A stretch of DNA of 64,000 nt from Actinomycetota bacterium. GTDB taxonomy: Bacteria; Actinomycetota; Thermoleophilia; BMS3ABIN01. The position numbers and the translations under genes were made by a program. Position 1 is the stretch's first letter. Every line of letters begins with the position of its first letter. The DNA is taken from assembly GCA_023382335.1 (NCBI GenBank), contig JAMCPM010000008.1, forward strand, positions 62,001 to 126,000, written 5' to 3'. Positions 27,324 to 36,885 of this stretch are shown piece after piece. The notes under the pieces are model-generated. The model worked only from the letters and a program-made list of their open reading frames with translations. It was not told the DNA's origin and made no database searches.

Positions 27324-28621
27324 TCCCTTACACCTGCTGCTTCCAGCATAAAGGCGACTACGTCGCGGATGTGTGCCGGCGGCGAATGCCCGTCGGCGGT
27401 GGTGAAAAAGAAAGCGTCATCGTAAGTGTGCATCCCTTCCAGGTGGCCGCGGCCGATCCACCCGGGGCTTCTCATCGAGCCCTTGAAATCAAAGCCGCGG
27501 TTGGGAACCGCCACCAGGTCGGGAGCGGTGCCGGCCGCAGGCCCATGGTAGAGCTCCTCCGCCCGCGCCACTCTCTCGACCATGGCCTCGCCGCTGTCGG
27601 GGTCCTTCAGGCCGAGCAGCATCCCGGTGAGCTCGTCGAGTATGCGGCCGGCATCCTCCGGTTTGACGATGCCGCCAGGCTCCCTTCCGGCCAGGTTCAG
27701 ATATACACGGCCGGGATCGAGACAATAGGCTTTTGTGCGCGACGGATCTATGTCGGCGATCGTGACGGGGTCCTCGACGGTGAACTCCAACAGGCCCCGG
27801 TCGCGCAGCAGCTTGTTGAGATAAATCTCTTTCTTGATAGAACAGAATCCATGATCGGATAGCATGAAAAGATCGGTGCCGGGTCTTAGCGCCTCGACCA
27901 GCTCGCCCACTTTTTCATCCAGCCTCTGATAGAACCGGACAAACTCGGGCGCGTAGGTCGGGTCTCCTTCTTCGTACCTCCGCCAGAGGAAATGATGCAG
28001 GCGGTCGGTTCCGGTGAAGACGGGGGCGAACAGATCCCAATCCTCCTGAGCCTGAAAATGCAGGAAAGCCTCCTGGCGCCTGTCCAGGGTCAGATGCAGA
28101 TCTTCCAGCAGGGCGTCGATGGATTCCCGGCCCAGCGAAGCATCGACGTCGATGCGGTAACCGGCCTTCCGCAGATACTCATAGGCCTCGGCCGGATAGA
28201 CAGCGCGCTGCAGATTCGGCGCCACGAATCCGGAGACGAGGATGCCGTTCAGAGGGCGCGCCGGATAGGTCGAGGGGACGTTGATAACGCAACAGCGTTT
28301 GCCCTGACGGCCCAGGCGTTCCCACACCGGTTCGGCCTTCAGGGTGCTGTAATTGGGAAAATATAGCTCATAGGTGCCGGGTTTGCGGTCGGTGAAGCCG
28401 TAGATCCCGTGCTCACCCGGATTCTTGCCGGTCATGAACGACGCCCACGCCGCTGAGGACACCGTGGGTATTTCCGTCTCCATAGGTCCGAACCGTCCCC
28501 GAGCAAAAAGTCCGGCCATGTTGGGAAGATTTCCCGCCCCTATTTCCCTCTGCAGAAAGCTGAAGGGCGTCCCGTCAAGGCCGATCACCGCTATTCGCCG
28601 GCTCGCGCCTGTGCCTGTCAT
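27320..28621 (-). CDS. Alkaline phosphatase superfamily phosphohydrolase (1 of 3)
   Basis: The 433-residue protein is of type I phosphodiesterase/nucleotide pyrophosphatase fold. It has IAVIGLDGTPF with the first metal Asp, PTVSSAAWASFMTGKNPGEH with the nucleophile region, TGTDRLHHFLW, the metal site LSDHGF and a late His in GMHTYDD. It lacks a signal peptide. It is shorter than the two following paralogues and lacks their acidic tail ending in LGY. Its stop overlaps the flippase ATG by 4 bases, which ties it to glycan export. It may remove a phospho-linked group from a glycan or polyprenyl carrier, but the substrate is unknown. Confidence 0.82.
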   Translation of the reverse strand: MTGTGASRRIAVIGLDGTPFSFLQREIGAGNLPNMAGLFARGRFGPMETEIPTVSSAAWASFMTGKNPGEHGIYGFTDRKPGTYELYFPNYSTLKAEPVWERLGRQGKRCCVINVPSTYPARPLNGILVSGFVAPNLQRAVYPAEAYEYLRKAGYRIDVDASLGRESIDALLEDLHLTLDRRQEAFLHFQAQEDWDLFAPVFTGTDRLHHFLWRRYEEGDPTYAPEFVRFYQRLDEKVGELVEALRPGTDLFMLSDHGFCSIKKEIYLNKLLRDRGLLEFTVEDPVTIADIDPSRTKAYCLDPGRVYLNLAGREPGGIVKPEDAGRILDELTGMLLGLKDPDSGEAMVERVARAEELYHGPAAGTAPDLVAVPNRGFDFKGSMRSPGWIGRGHLEGMHTYDDAFFFTTADGHSPPAHIRDVVAFMLEAAGVRE

Positions 28622-28712
28622 CTATTTCCTACCCCACTCCCACAAAAATATGTAATTTGCACCACATTACTCTTAAATGATTGTAGAGGGCGCTGGGGGG
28701 TTAGTCAAAGCT

Positions 28713-28787
28713 GCCGGTAACGCAAAAACGGGTGGAATCCCCGATGGCGGCGGCGATGGGGACGCCACGCAGCCCGGGGTATCCGGC
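28713..28787. other. Structured intergenic hairpin between two phosphohydrolase genes
   Basis: A 75-base segment starts one base after the stop of the 28789 gene. It can fold as nested helices: GCCGG/CCGGC, CGGG/CCCG, GTGG/CCAC and CCCC/GGGG, with symmetrical internal loops. There is no U-tract, so it is not a classic terminator. It lies about 90 bases upstream of the next phosphohydrolase start and could be a leader element or a stability hairpin. Confidence 0.45.
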
Positions 28788-28788
28788 T

Positions 28789-30468
28789 TTAGATATAGCC
28801 CAGATCCGCGAGACGCTTGCGGATCTCCTCTTCATCATCATCGGAATAGGAATAGGCCGCGCGTTGAAGCGATGCGGCCTCGTCCTGCCCAGGCTCGGCT
28901 TCCCGGGAATCCGGCGCGGGCTCCCCCGCTCCAATAACCGAACCGAGGGCCTCGCCCTCATACTGTGAGGGAACCGGCAGATGCATCAGACGCAGCACGG
29001 TCGGGGCGACGTCCACCATGTTCGCGGGTTCCTGATCCTCGCCGGTCACGTCTTTTCCGTGCAGCAGCAACATGCCTTCTCGGCGGTGGCAACCCGTCGG
29101 CGCCAGAATCCCCCAATCAGGATAGGGGGTCCGGATCACCGGTTTGGCCGAAAGCTCGGCGCAGGTGCCGAACACGCCCCGGTAGGAGCCGTTGCGCATG
29201 ACGACCACGGCCGCCGGCATCTCGTGGGACAGGCCGCCGCTGAAGAGCTCCTCGCACCGATGGAATTCATTGACGACCGGCAGGCCGTCCTCGGGATCCA
29301 CAAGACTCATCATGACCTTCTCGGTCTCGGCGATCACTTCCTCCCAGGCGCGCCCCTCGGCCACGGTCCCGTTGGGATTCCCGTTCCGGTCGTTCATGTA
29401 CAGGGTGCCGAACTGGCTCAGGGCGTAGACACTGGTGAGCTCCCAGTCGATGTCCTCGATGTAAAGATCCATGAACACAGCCTGGCGATTGATACGAAGA
29501 AAGCGCTTGATAAGGCTGCGGGCACGGGGCGGAACGAGCAGCGCCGACCCTAGCACGCGCTCCTTGATCCTGTGTTTCAGGGTCTTTTTCCGGAAGGCCA
29601 GGAGACCGGCCTTGGCCAGGACCCGGTTGAGGCAGACCTCCTTGTGCAGGCTGCCGAAACCGTGATCGGACATCATCACCAGATTGTGGTCCTTCCATGT
29701 GTCGCTGATGTCCCCGATCTCGCTGTCGATGGCCTCGTAGCAGGAAAAGACCGCTTCGGCCTTGAGCACTTCTTCCGCGGAAACGGCCGCGGGTTCATGC
29801 ATGACCTTTTCGACCTCGCGCCAGAAGGCGTGCGAGAAGGCGTCCGGCGACCTGAAGACGCCCACGAAAAGGTCCCACTCTTCCAGTCCGGTCAGATAAC
29901 GGATGGTTCGTATCTGAAGATCCAGATATTTTCTCAGCTCGGCGATGTAGCGGTTGACCGGGTCGGCGCTGCGATTAACCAGGCGGGGAACGTTGGTGGT
30001 CGGCTCGATGTCGAAATCCGGGATGGCCTCGAGCAGAGGCTCCATGAAGCTGTCGGGATAGACAGCCTTATCGTCGAACTTGGGCGCGTCCATTCCCGAA
30101 ATCAGGATGCCGTTTACCTCGGCGGCGGGATAAGTCATGGGCACGTTGTAGACGCAGACGCGCTTGCCCTGGCGGCTGGCCTGTGTCCAGATCGGAAGCC
30201 CCTGGACCATGCCTCCGTTCACGGGCGTCAGTGAGTAAGCGCCGGGTTTCTTCTTGAAGAATTCGATGGCGCCGTGGCTGCCGGGATTCGTGCCGGTATA
30301 AAAGGTCGTCCAGGCGGCCGGCGTAAGCGCGGGGGTCGTCGAGTAAAGGGTCGCGCGGCTGCCGTTCTGCATCATCGAGGAGAAGTTGGGCAGGCGCCCC
30401 TTCTTCACCAGGTAATCGATGACGTCGTAAGTGCCGCCGTCGATGCCTATGATGCAAACCTTGGACAA
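28789..30468 (-). CDS. Alkaline phosphatase superfamily phosphohydrolase (2 of 3)
   Basis: From the TTG at 30468 the protein reads MSKVCIIGIDGGTYDVIDYL, matching the start of the plus-strand paralogue. This gives about 559 residues. The frame stays open to 30582, but those extra codons are atypical. Active-site segments are GIDGGTYD, PALTPAAWTTFYTGTNPGSH, SPDAFSHAFW, MSDHGFGSLHK and GCHRREGMLLLHG. The C-terminus is a conspicuous acidic tail ending EEIRKRLADLGYI. No signal peptide is seen, so a cytoplasmic location is expected. The function is probably phosphodiester hydrolysis in glycan or lipid metabolism. Confidence 0.83.
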   Translation of the reverse strand: MSKVCIIGIDGGTYDVIDYLVKKGRLPNFSSMMQNGSRATLYSTTPALTPAAWTTFYTGTNPGSHGAIEFFKKKPGAYSLTPVNGGMVQGLPIWTQASRQGKRVCVYNVPMTYPAAEVNGILISGMDAPKFDDKAVYPDSFMEPLLEAIPDFDIEPTTNVPRLVNRSADPVNRYIAELRKYLDLQIRTIRYLTGLEEWDLFVGVFRSPDAFSHAFWREVEKVMHEPAAVSAEEVLKAEAVFSCYEAIDSEIGDISDTWKDHNLVMMSDHGFGSLHKEVCLNRVLAKAGLLAFRKKTLKHRIKERVLGSALLVPPRARSLIKRFLRINRQAVFMDLYIEDIDWELTSVYALSQFGTLYMNDRNGNPNGTVAEGRAWEEVIAETEKVMMSLVDPEDGLPVVNEFHRCEELFSGGLSHEMPAAVVVMRNGSYRGVFGTCAELSAKPVIRTPYPDWGILAPTGCHRREGMLLLHGKDVTGEDQEPANMVDVAPTVLRLMHLPVPSQYEGEALGSVIGAGEPAPDSREAEPGQDEAASLQRAAYSYSDDDEEEIRKRLADLGYI

Positions 30469-30713
30469 AGGACCCACACCCTTACCCTTATATAGCCGTG
30501 TGGCTGGGGACCGCATCGCTGAAATCCTACAAATACAGTAATATTGGGGAGTAATTATATACCTGAGGCGCTGATCGGTCAATGAATATTTTGTCCTGTC
30601 AGATGATATTTGTTGACAAGAGAAGTCAGGTATACGCTTTGAATCATGATGTTATACTCAGAATATGACCTGTAATCATGTTCTCACGAACACTCCGAAA
30701 GAAGAACCCGGCG

Positions 30714-32387
30714 ATGTCTAAAGTCACGGTCATCGGCCTGGATGGCGGCACTTTCACGGTAATAGATTACCTTACCGGGCTTGGCCGCCTCCCAAATCTT
30801 TCGCGGCTGATGCGGCAGGGAAGCCGCGCCACCCTGCTTTCGACCGCCCCTCCGGTCACATGGCCCGCATGGTCGGCTTTTCATACGGGTACAAACCCCG
30901 GAAAGAACGGCGCCGCCGACCTCTTCAGGTTCCGGACCGGCAGCTATCAGCTCGAGCCCATGAACGGCGGCAACCTCCGCGGCTCTTCCATCTGGTCACT
31001 GGCCAGCGGCAAGGACAAGAGGGTTTGCATCTACAACGTGCCGGTCACCTACCCCGCTTCCGAAGTCAACGGCATCCTCATTTCCGGCCTGGATTCGCCA
31101 AGTTTCAACGACAAGGCTATCTATCCTCTCGAGGAGAAGGAAAAGCTGATGGCGGCAGTCCCGGATTTCAAGATCAACTTCGATAACGAAGCCCGGTATC
31201 TGGTCAATCATCACAAGGATCCGGTACGGGAATGGATCCGCCAGGCGAAAGCCTACCTGGACATGGAGATCAGGACCGTCAACTACCTGTTGCAACGGGA
31301 AGACTGGGACCTCTTCGCGGCGGTGATCAGATCCACCGATATTTTTCAGCACACGCTCTGGCTGGACGCGGAGAAGGTGATGAACGGCGAGGAGGTCTCC
31401 GATGAGGTGCGCCTCAGGGCCGATGCGCTTTTTGAATGTTACGAGACCATCGACAGGCAGTTCGGCGAGGACGGTTGGGCCTCACAGGGAAACCTTGTGA
31501 TCATGTCCGATCACGGCTTCGGCGAGCTGCGCGGGCATGTCTGCCTCAACCGGGTGCTGGCGGAGGCCGGCCTGCTGAGCTTCCATTCCACGGATGCGAA
31601 GGTCAAGCCGCGAAAATATCTTGCCCGGAAGCTTGGAGCTCATCTGACCGCGGACACCAAGCACAAGATCAAGAAATACCTGGGCAAGGGCGTTTCGGAT
31701 GGCCGTTGGCGCTCATATGTGGACGTTCTGATCGCCGACATCGACTGGAGCCGGACGAAGATCTGCGCCATCGGCGGCTTCGGCTGCCTGTTCCTGAACG
31801 TCAAGGGCCGCGATCCCATGGGGACCGTTCCCCCGGAAGAGCAGGAGGAAGTACTGGCGCAGGCAGAGAGCGCGCTCTCCAAACTCAAGGACCCCAGGGA
31901 CGGGGAACCGCTTGTAACCAGGTTCTATCGCAAGGAAGAGCTGTTCAGCGGACCGCTGATGTCGGAGATGCCGGATCTGGTTGTCAATATGCGCGACTGG
32001 TCATACTGCCCGGTCATAGGCACCGCCAAGGAGCTGGCCAGTGACGAGATCATCATCCCGCCCGTCGAGGAATGGAAACAGCTGGCGCACTCCGGCACCC
32101 ATAGGCGCGAGGGGATACTGATATTGCATGGCCCGCATATCGCGGCGGCGGATCTCGGGGAAGCCGAGATGGTCGATGTCGCGCCGACGGTCATGAATAT
32201 TTTGGGGCTGCCGGCGTCGGCCGAATGGGACGGAAAGGTTTTGAAGCAAGCTTTGTCCGGCGTTGAAGCCAGCAGCGAAGAAGCGACCGGCTATGACGAG
32301 CAAGACGCCGGCGCCCGCGAACGGGTTTACTCCGAGGAAGATGAGGAAGAGGTCCGCAAACGGCTCGAGGACCTCGGGTACCTGTAG
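30714..32387 (+). CDS. Alkaline phosphatase superfamily phosphohydrolase (3 of 3)
   Basis: The protein is 557 residues from the ATG at 30714 (MSKVTVIGLDGGTF). An ATG twelve codons earlier, at 30678, is possible. It is a full-length paralogue of the preceding gene, transcribed divergently. Shared motifs are PVTWPAWSAFHTGTNPGKNG, STDIFQHTLW, MSDHGFGELRGHVCLNRVLA and GTHRREGILILHG. The tail ends EEVRKRLEDLGYL, nearly identical to its paralogue. A TTGACA at 30613-30618 in the divergent interval may be part of a promoter, but the matching -10 is uncertain. Confidence 0.83.
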   Translation: MSKVTVIGLDGGTFTVIDYLTGLGRLPNLSRLMRQGSRATLLSTAPPVTWPAWSAFHTGTNPGKNGAADLFRFRTGSYQLEPMNGGNLRGSSIWSLASGKDKRVCIYNVPVTYPASEVNGILISGLDSPSFNDKAIYPLEEKEKLMAAVPDFKINFDNEARYLVNHHKDPVREWIRQAKAYLDMEIRTVNYLLQREDWDLFAAVIRSTDIFQHTLWLDAEKVMNGEEVSDEVRLRADALFECYETIDRQFGEDGWASQGNLVIMSDHGFGELRGHVCLNRVLAEAGLLSFHSTDAKVKPRKYLARKLGAHLTADTKHKIKKYLGKGVSDGRWRSYVDVLIADIDWSRTKICAIGGFGCLFLNVKGRDPMGTVPPEEQEEVLAQAESALSKLKDPRDGEPLVTRFYRKEELFSGPLMSEMPDLVVNMRDWSYCPVIGTAKELASDEIIIPPVEEWKQLAHSGTHRREGILILHGPHIAAADLGEAEMVDVAPTVMNILGLPASAEWDGKVLKQALSGVEASSEEATGYDEQDAGARERVYSEEDEEEVRKRLEDLGYL

Positions 32388-32400
32388 GCAGCCCTAGCCT

Positions 32401-33459
32401 CTACAGGAACACGAATTGGCACTTGCCGCAAAAATCGGGGGTTTTGTTTTCATACCACATTTTCCGAAAGCTCCGGAAACTTTCTGCATTCAGGCATTCC
32501 ATCAAGGAACTGTCATTTAGATTCCCGAAATTCAATTCCTTGGGAAATGGTTTCACACAACAGGGAACCACGTACCCGTCCCAGGTCACATAGAAATTGG
32601 ACCACGGAGACGGGCACGAACGAAAGCCCTCGCCCTGCCGCTTGCATCTCCAGTACGTCAGCTCTGAATCCGAGTATTGCTTCGCCCGGCTCACAGCATC
32701 TGCATACGAATCGCTGAATTCGCCGCTTTGGAAAAATTCGTAGTAACTGATGTCGTGGTTGGTTGAAGAAACGTTGAACGGCGCCAGGTTAACGAACTTG
32801 ACGCCGATGTCGTGGGCAAGATCGATGATCTCCGAGACCTGATGATAGTTTTCTTTGGTCACCACGATATTGAACATAACGTCCGTGCTGGATGATTCAG
32901 TCGCAGCGACGATCTTCTTGACGTTCTCAAGAAATAATTCGTAGTTGCCGTCTTTCCTGATTTCGTTGTAAATGTCGCCGATGCCATCGATCGAGATCTG
33001 GATGATATCCAGGTTTCCGCGGATATCCTTGATGATCTTTTCAGTCCTTGCCAACGAGGCGTTGGTGGAAAGGCCTGTAATTATGCCCCGGTTCTTTGAC
33101 TTGATGTAACTCAAGGCAGCCGGCAGGTCTTTGTATATCAGGGATTCGCCGAGCCCGGTCAGACTGATAAAACCGACGTGCGGATACGCCTGATCCACGA
33201 TTTTTTTGAGGAGATCGATGTCCATGTAGCCGACATCCATTTCCTTGCCGAACTGGTATTGGCGGGCACAGGTAACACAATGCAGGTTGCACTGATTCGT
33301 GATCTCGAGCGCTAAGGCTTGAGGATATGCGACCGCCGTGCTTTTTGTGATCCTCTTCCCTAGATGCGAGACCCTGTTTCCAGAGTATCGAATAAGGTCA
33401 GTTCCCTTAGGTAACTGCTTTACATGAGTCTTGACCTTATTCAGATTTCGCTTGATCAT
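32401..33459 (-). CDS. Radical SAM / SPASM-type enzyme
   Basis: The protein is 352 residues from the ATG at 33459, which has AGGAAG about 10 bases upstream. The frame is open nine codons further. Radical SAM cysteines are Cys57, Cys61 and Cys64 (QCNLHCVTC). SPASM cysteines appear as RSCPSPW, VVPCCVK and PDFCGKC at the extreme C-terminus. It resembles SPASM proteins of surface-glycan loci and the protein at 4725-5855. Base composition is visibly lower in GC than that of its neighbours, so acquisition from elsewhere is possible. The reaction is unknown. Confidence 0.84.
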   Translation of the reverse strand: MIKRNLNKVKTHVKQLPKGTDLIRYSGNRVSHLGKRITKSTAVAYPQALALEITNQCNLHCVTCARQYQFGKEMDVGYMDIDLLKKIVDQAYPHVGFISLTGLGESLIYKDLPAALSYIKSKNRGIITGLSTNASLARTEKIIKDIRGNLDIIQISIDGIGDIYNEIRKDGNYELFLENVKKIVAATESSSTDVMFNIVVTKENYHQVSEIIDLAHDIGVKFVNLAPFNVSSTNHDISYYEFFQSGEFSDSYADAVSRAKQYSDSELTYWRCKRQGEGFRSCPSPWSNFYVTWDGYVVPCCVKPFPKELNFGNLNDSSLMECLNAESFRSFRKMWYENKTPDFCGKCQFVFL

Positions 33460-33582
33460 TATTGAATTCTTCCTGGTTCGTTCCAAAACCGCGCGTGGAT
33501 TGGCTGGATGTCATTTCTTCCTTGGCTTCATCTGCCGCTTGATGCCTTATTTCAGTGTAGAAGCCGGGACACGAGTTAGCAA

Positions 33583-35139
33583 TCAGGTAGCCGGCCTCAG
33601 CCGGTTGCGAATCATCCTGTAAAGGTCCTTGTCGTTCTCGTCAAAGCCGAGAGCGGCCATCACGGCGATGTAGACGACGATCAGCAGGGCGGCCAGCATC
33701 CCGACCCGGACCAGGGTTCCGGTGCCGACGACCAGATATCCGGCGAGCGACGAGACCGCCACGCCGGCGGCGGCGGCTATGAGCGGGTTGAGGAAACTCT
33801 TCTCATACGGATGCATGTGCATGAAGTGCCATACCTCGACCAGCCGCATGATGTTGACCACCATGATGGAAGACATGCTGGCGATGGCGGCGCCGACGAG
33901 ACCGTAGCGCGGTATCAGCAGGAAGCAGAGTCCGGCGTCGACGATCAGCGTCACCACGACGTTGAGCAGTTCGAGTTTTGACATGCCGCTCATGATTATC
34001 ATCACACCGGCGGTGCCGGTGCCGGCATTGACCATCTGCCCGATCGCCAGCAATATCAGGGCAACGCTGCCGGCGGTGAAACCGGCGCCAAAGATCTTCA
34101 TGATGCCATTGGCAAAGACCACCAGCACCAGCAGGACCGGCAGGTTGAGGATGACCACCCAGCGGGTTATGACCCTGAACAGCGTCTGCAGGTCGTCGGT
34201 CATCTTGCGGTTCCAGAGATCGGCGATGATCGGCGTCATGACGATGGCGAAGGCCGAGAGTATCTTTGCGCCGACCAGCGCCAGCTTCAGGGCGACGCCG
34301 TAATAACCAACGTCCGAGGTGGTGCCCAGATATCCCAGCAGCAGCATGTCCGTCTGCAACTGCACCGCCACGACGACGTTTGCCAGCGCCAGGGGGTACG
34401 AATAACGCCATAAGGCCCGGGCGGGACGGATCTGCCCGGCATCCGGAGCCGCGTCCGAACCCGCCTTCGCATACCTCAGCAGCACCTTCCAGGCAAAATA
34501 CAGCGAAAGGGCAGCCGCCATGGCCACCGCGGCGACGCTGGCCCAGATCACACCGATCAGCCCCAGGCCCAGCCCGAAGGCGCCGAGCGTCAGCGCCAGT
34601 TTGAATATCTGCTCGCCGATGTCGCGGCTGTAGACCTGGTATTGCATCTGGTGCATGCCCTGGGTCGTGCTGTTGAACATGCGCGCGATTACCATCAGCG
34701 GTATCGCGATGGCGAAGAGGCGCAGCGGGGTGATGGCGCCGGCATTCCCGTTCATGAAGATGCCGGTCACCCTCGGGGCCGCCAGGAAAAGGCCCACGGC
34801 GAACACCAGGCCCACAGGAGCTCCGATCAAAAGGGCCGTCTGCAGGGATTTCTTTGCCAGATTGTAATTCCGCTGGCCGGCATAAAGGGAGACGTATCTG
34901 ACGACGCCCATGTCCAGGCCGACGATGGCCGCGGCGCCGAGGAGATTGATGATGGTGAAGATCAGGAAATACTGGCCGAGCTCATCCGCCGAGAGCATGC
35001 GGGCCAGCACGAAGGTGTATACGTACACCAGCATCGCGCGGGAGATCGTACCGGAGAAATTGATCATCGCCCCTTTGGCGACGTGCGGAAGGCGGGCGTA
35101 TTCCTCTGTGCCCGGATCTGTTTTTGGGCTATGAGTCAT
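33583..35139 (-). CDS. Wzx-like polysaccharide flippase (3 of 3)
   Basis: The 518-residue polytopic protein opens RLPHVAKGAMINFSGTISRA, with RMLSADELGQYFLIFTIINL and GLDMGVVRYVSLYAGQ. It aligns end to end with the other two flippases. It lies 13 bases downstream of the sugar transferase gene in the same orientation. A third ligase-like paralogue is upstream at 36886, so this copy of the ligase/flippase module is split by the initiating glycosyltransferase. Confidence 0.86.
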   Translation of the reverse strand: MTHSPKTDPGTEEYARLPHVAKGAMINFSGTISRAMLVYVYTFVLARMLSADELGQYFLIFTIINLLGAAAIVGLDMGVVRYVSLYAGQRNYNLAKKSLQTALLIGAPVGLVFAVGLFLAAPRVTGIFMNGNAGAITPLRLFAIAIPLMVIARMFNSTTQGMHQMQYQVYSRDIGEQIFKLALTLGAFGLGLGLIGVIWASVAAVAMAAALSLYFAWKVLLRYAKAGSDAAPDAGQIRPARALWRYSYPLALANVVVAVQLQTDMLLLGYLGTTSDVGYYGVALKLALVGAKILSAFAIVMTPIIADLWNRKMTDDLQTLFRVITRWVVILNLPVLLVLVVFANGIMKIFGAGFTAGSVALILLAIGQMVNAGTGTAGVMIIMSGMSKLELLNVVVTLIVDAGLCFLLIPRYGLVGAAIASMSSIMVVNIMRLVEVWHFMHMHPYEKSFLNPLIAAAAGVAVSSLAGYLVVGTGTLVRVGMLAALLIVVYIAVMAALGFDENDKDLYRMIRNRLRPAT

Positions 35140-35152
35140 TCATGACGCAGAG

Positions 35153-36724
35153 CTAGTAGGCTCCGCGCTTGCGGACGATGGCCAGTACCGTACGCAGGAT
35201 TATCTTGATGTCGCCCTTGAGCGTCCAGTTGGTCACGTAGAGGTAATCCAGCTGCACCATCTCCTCGAAGGGGATGTCGCTGCGGCCGAGGATCTGCCAG
35301 AGGCCGGTTATTCCCGGCTGCACCAGGTGGCGCATGTCGGCGGTGCCGGTGCAGCTCTCGGCCTCTTCAACCGGCAGCGGCCGCGGCCCGACCAGGCTCA
35401 TCTGTCCCTTGAAGACGTTGATCAGCTGCGGCAGCTCGTCGATGCTCAGCCGCCTGATCACCCGCCCGACCCTGGTGACGCGGGGGTCTTCCTTCATCTT
35501 GAAGATCGGCCCCGAGGCCTGGTTCTGCCCGGCCAGCTCCTCCTGCTTGCGGTGGGCGCCGGTATCCATCGAGCGGAATTTGTACACCAGAAAATTCTTG
35601 TGGTCCTTCCCCATCCTCTCCTGCTTGAAGAAGACGGGGCCGGCAGAATCGAGCTTGATCAGCAGCGCCACGAGCAGCAGCAGCGGCGAGAGCATGGTGA
35701 CGATCAGGATCGTTCCCACGATGTCGATCAGGCGCTTTATCATCCTCGCCAGCGAGCGATGGCGTGAATAGCGCGGCAGGCTCAGGATCGGCAGGCCTTC
35801 GACATCCTCGATCTCGGTATGGGGCGAGAGCGCCTCGAAGAATCTGGGGACGATGCTGACGTCGACCCTCATCTCCTGGCATTCATGGATGATTCCCAGG
35901 ATGAGCGGGTGCGGCGTCCTGGTGAAGGCGATGATGACGCGGCTGATGCCGTAATGTTCGATGATCGACCGCAGCTCCGAAGGGCGTCCCAGCAGCTGCA
36001 CCGATGCCCGCTCGACACCTTCCTCCCCGTCGGGCTTGTCGACGATGGCCGTGTCCAGGAAGCCGACTACGCGCAGGCCGTATTCCTTGTGCCGGGCCAG
36101 CCGGCCGATGAGGCTGCGGCCCACCTCGCCCGAGCCGACGATGAGGGTGCTGGTGCGGAAGGGGTTGAGAAACGACAGGCTGATGCGGGCCACGGCCCGT
36201 CCAAAAGGTAAAAGGAAGATGAGCACCAGCAGCGTCAGCGCCACGTACAGCCAGACGGCACGGCCGTTGACGGCATCGTGGCCGAACACCTGCAGGTAAG
36301 AGATCTCCAGCCAGGCGCCGACGGCAAGGGCGCCGACGGTCTGCTGCAGTTCGTCAAAGGTCGAGATCGAGAGGCGCGTGACTTCGCGGCGATAGACGCC
36401 GTAATAGGCGAACACCAGCAGCCATAGCGGGATGGTGACCAACCCCGCCGACAGCGCCGAGCTGGTGATCATTCCGGTCTGCTGACCGAAAACGCTGCTC
36501 CACATGCCGCGATTGACCATGCCATCGACCAGGAGATATCCGATGAAGATGCCGGCGGTGATAGTGATGAGGTCGACAAGGGGAACCATCAGCCCGTGGA
36601 GGGCGCGCAAGATCTGGATCTCCCTGCGGGGAATCTCGTTCCCCTCTTCGTAGGGCAAGAAGCTCCAGGCTCCGGACAGCTCGCCGGGCCGGCCGAGTGT
36701 CTTGAGATCACGAGAGTTCTTCAC
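35153..36724 (-). CDS. Polyprenyl-phosphate sugar-1-phosphate transferase (WcaJ/WbaP-like)
   Basis: The 523-residue protein has five N-terminal membrane helices, a central Rossmann-like domain (STLIVGSGEVGRSLIGRLAR, about 190-210) and the C-terminal bacterial sugar transferase domain. The last contains KRLIDIVGTILIVTMLSPLL, FFKQERMGKDHKNFLVYKFR, LSIDELPQLINVFKGQMSLV, GPRPLP and a GITGLWQ segment. It starts glycan assembly by moving hexose-1-phosphate onto undecaprenyl phosphate. The start is GTG with AAGAAGG five bases upstream. A near-consensus promoter lies about 100 bases upstream, making this the first gene of a transcript that continues into the flippase. Confidence 0.92.
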   Translation of the reverse strand: MKNSRDLKTLGRPGELSGAWSFLPYEEGNEIPRREIQILRALHGLMVPLVDLITITAGIFIGYLLVDGMVNRGMWSSVFGQQTGMITSSALSAGLVTIPLWLLVFAYYGVYRREVTRLSISTFDELQQTVGALAVGAWLEISYLQVFGHDAVNGRAVWLYVALTLLVLIFLLPFGRAVARISLSFLNPFRTSTLIVGSGEVGRSLIGRLARHKEYGLRVVGFLDTAIVDKPDGEEGVERASVQLLGRPSELRSIIEHYGISRVIIAFTRTPHPLILGIIHECQEMRVDVSIVPRFFEALSPHTEIEDVEGLPILSLPRYSRHRSLARMIKRLIDIVGTILIVTMLSPLLLLVALLIKLDSAGPVFFKQERMGKDHKNFLVYKFRSMDTGAHRKQEELAGQNQASGPIFKMKEDPRVTRVGRVIRRLSIDELPQLINVFKGQMSLVGPRPLPVEEAESCTGTADMRHLVQPGITGLWQILGRSDIPFEEMVQLDYLYVTNWTLKGDIKIILRTVLAIVRKRGAY

Positions 36725-36826
36725 AATAACCTTCTTCCCCGAGTGGAGGTTCAGGAACTGAACTGGGATTTGCAGTCACTGGGGAGACTGACAGCCGGCT
36801 CATTCAGCGTCACAGAACGTTTTTTC

Positions 36827-36855
36827 TTTATACAACAGACTTGCAACATTGTCAA
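36827..36855 (-). promoter_or_regulatory. Sigma-70-type promoter of the sugar transferase operon
   Basis: On the minus strand TTGACA (36850-36855) and TATAAA (36827-36832) are separated by exactly 17 bases. This sits about 103 bases upstream of the GTG of the sugar transferase. The leader includes a small GTTCAG-TTC-CTGAAC hairpin. Confidence 0.8.
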
Positions 36856-36885
36856 CAATCCACACTACATTTGTCATGTTTAACG

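Noticed and set aside
25992-27425. Plus-strand frame of 477 codons opposite a flippase
   Set aside because: Its composition is low-complexity His/Gln/Arg/Asp, typical of an antisense reading of membrane helices.
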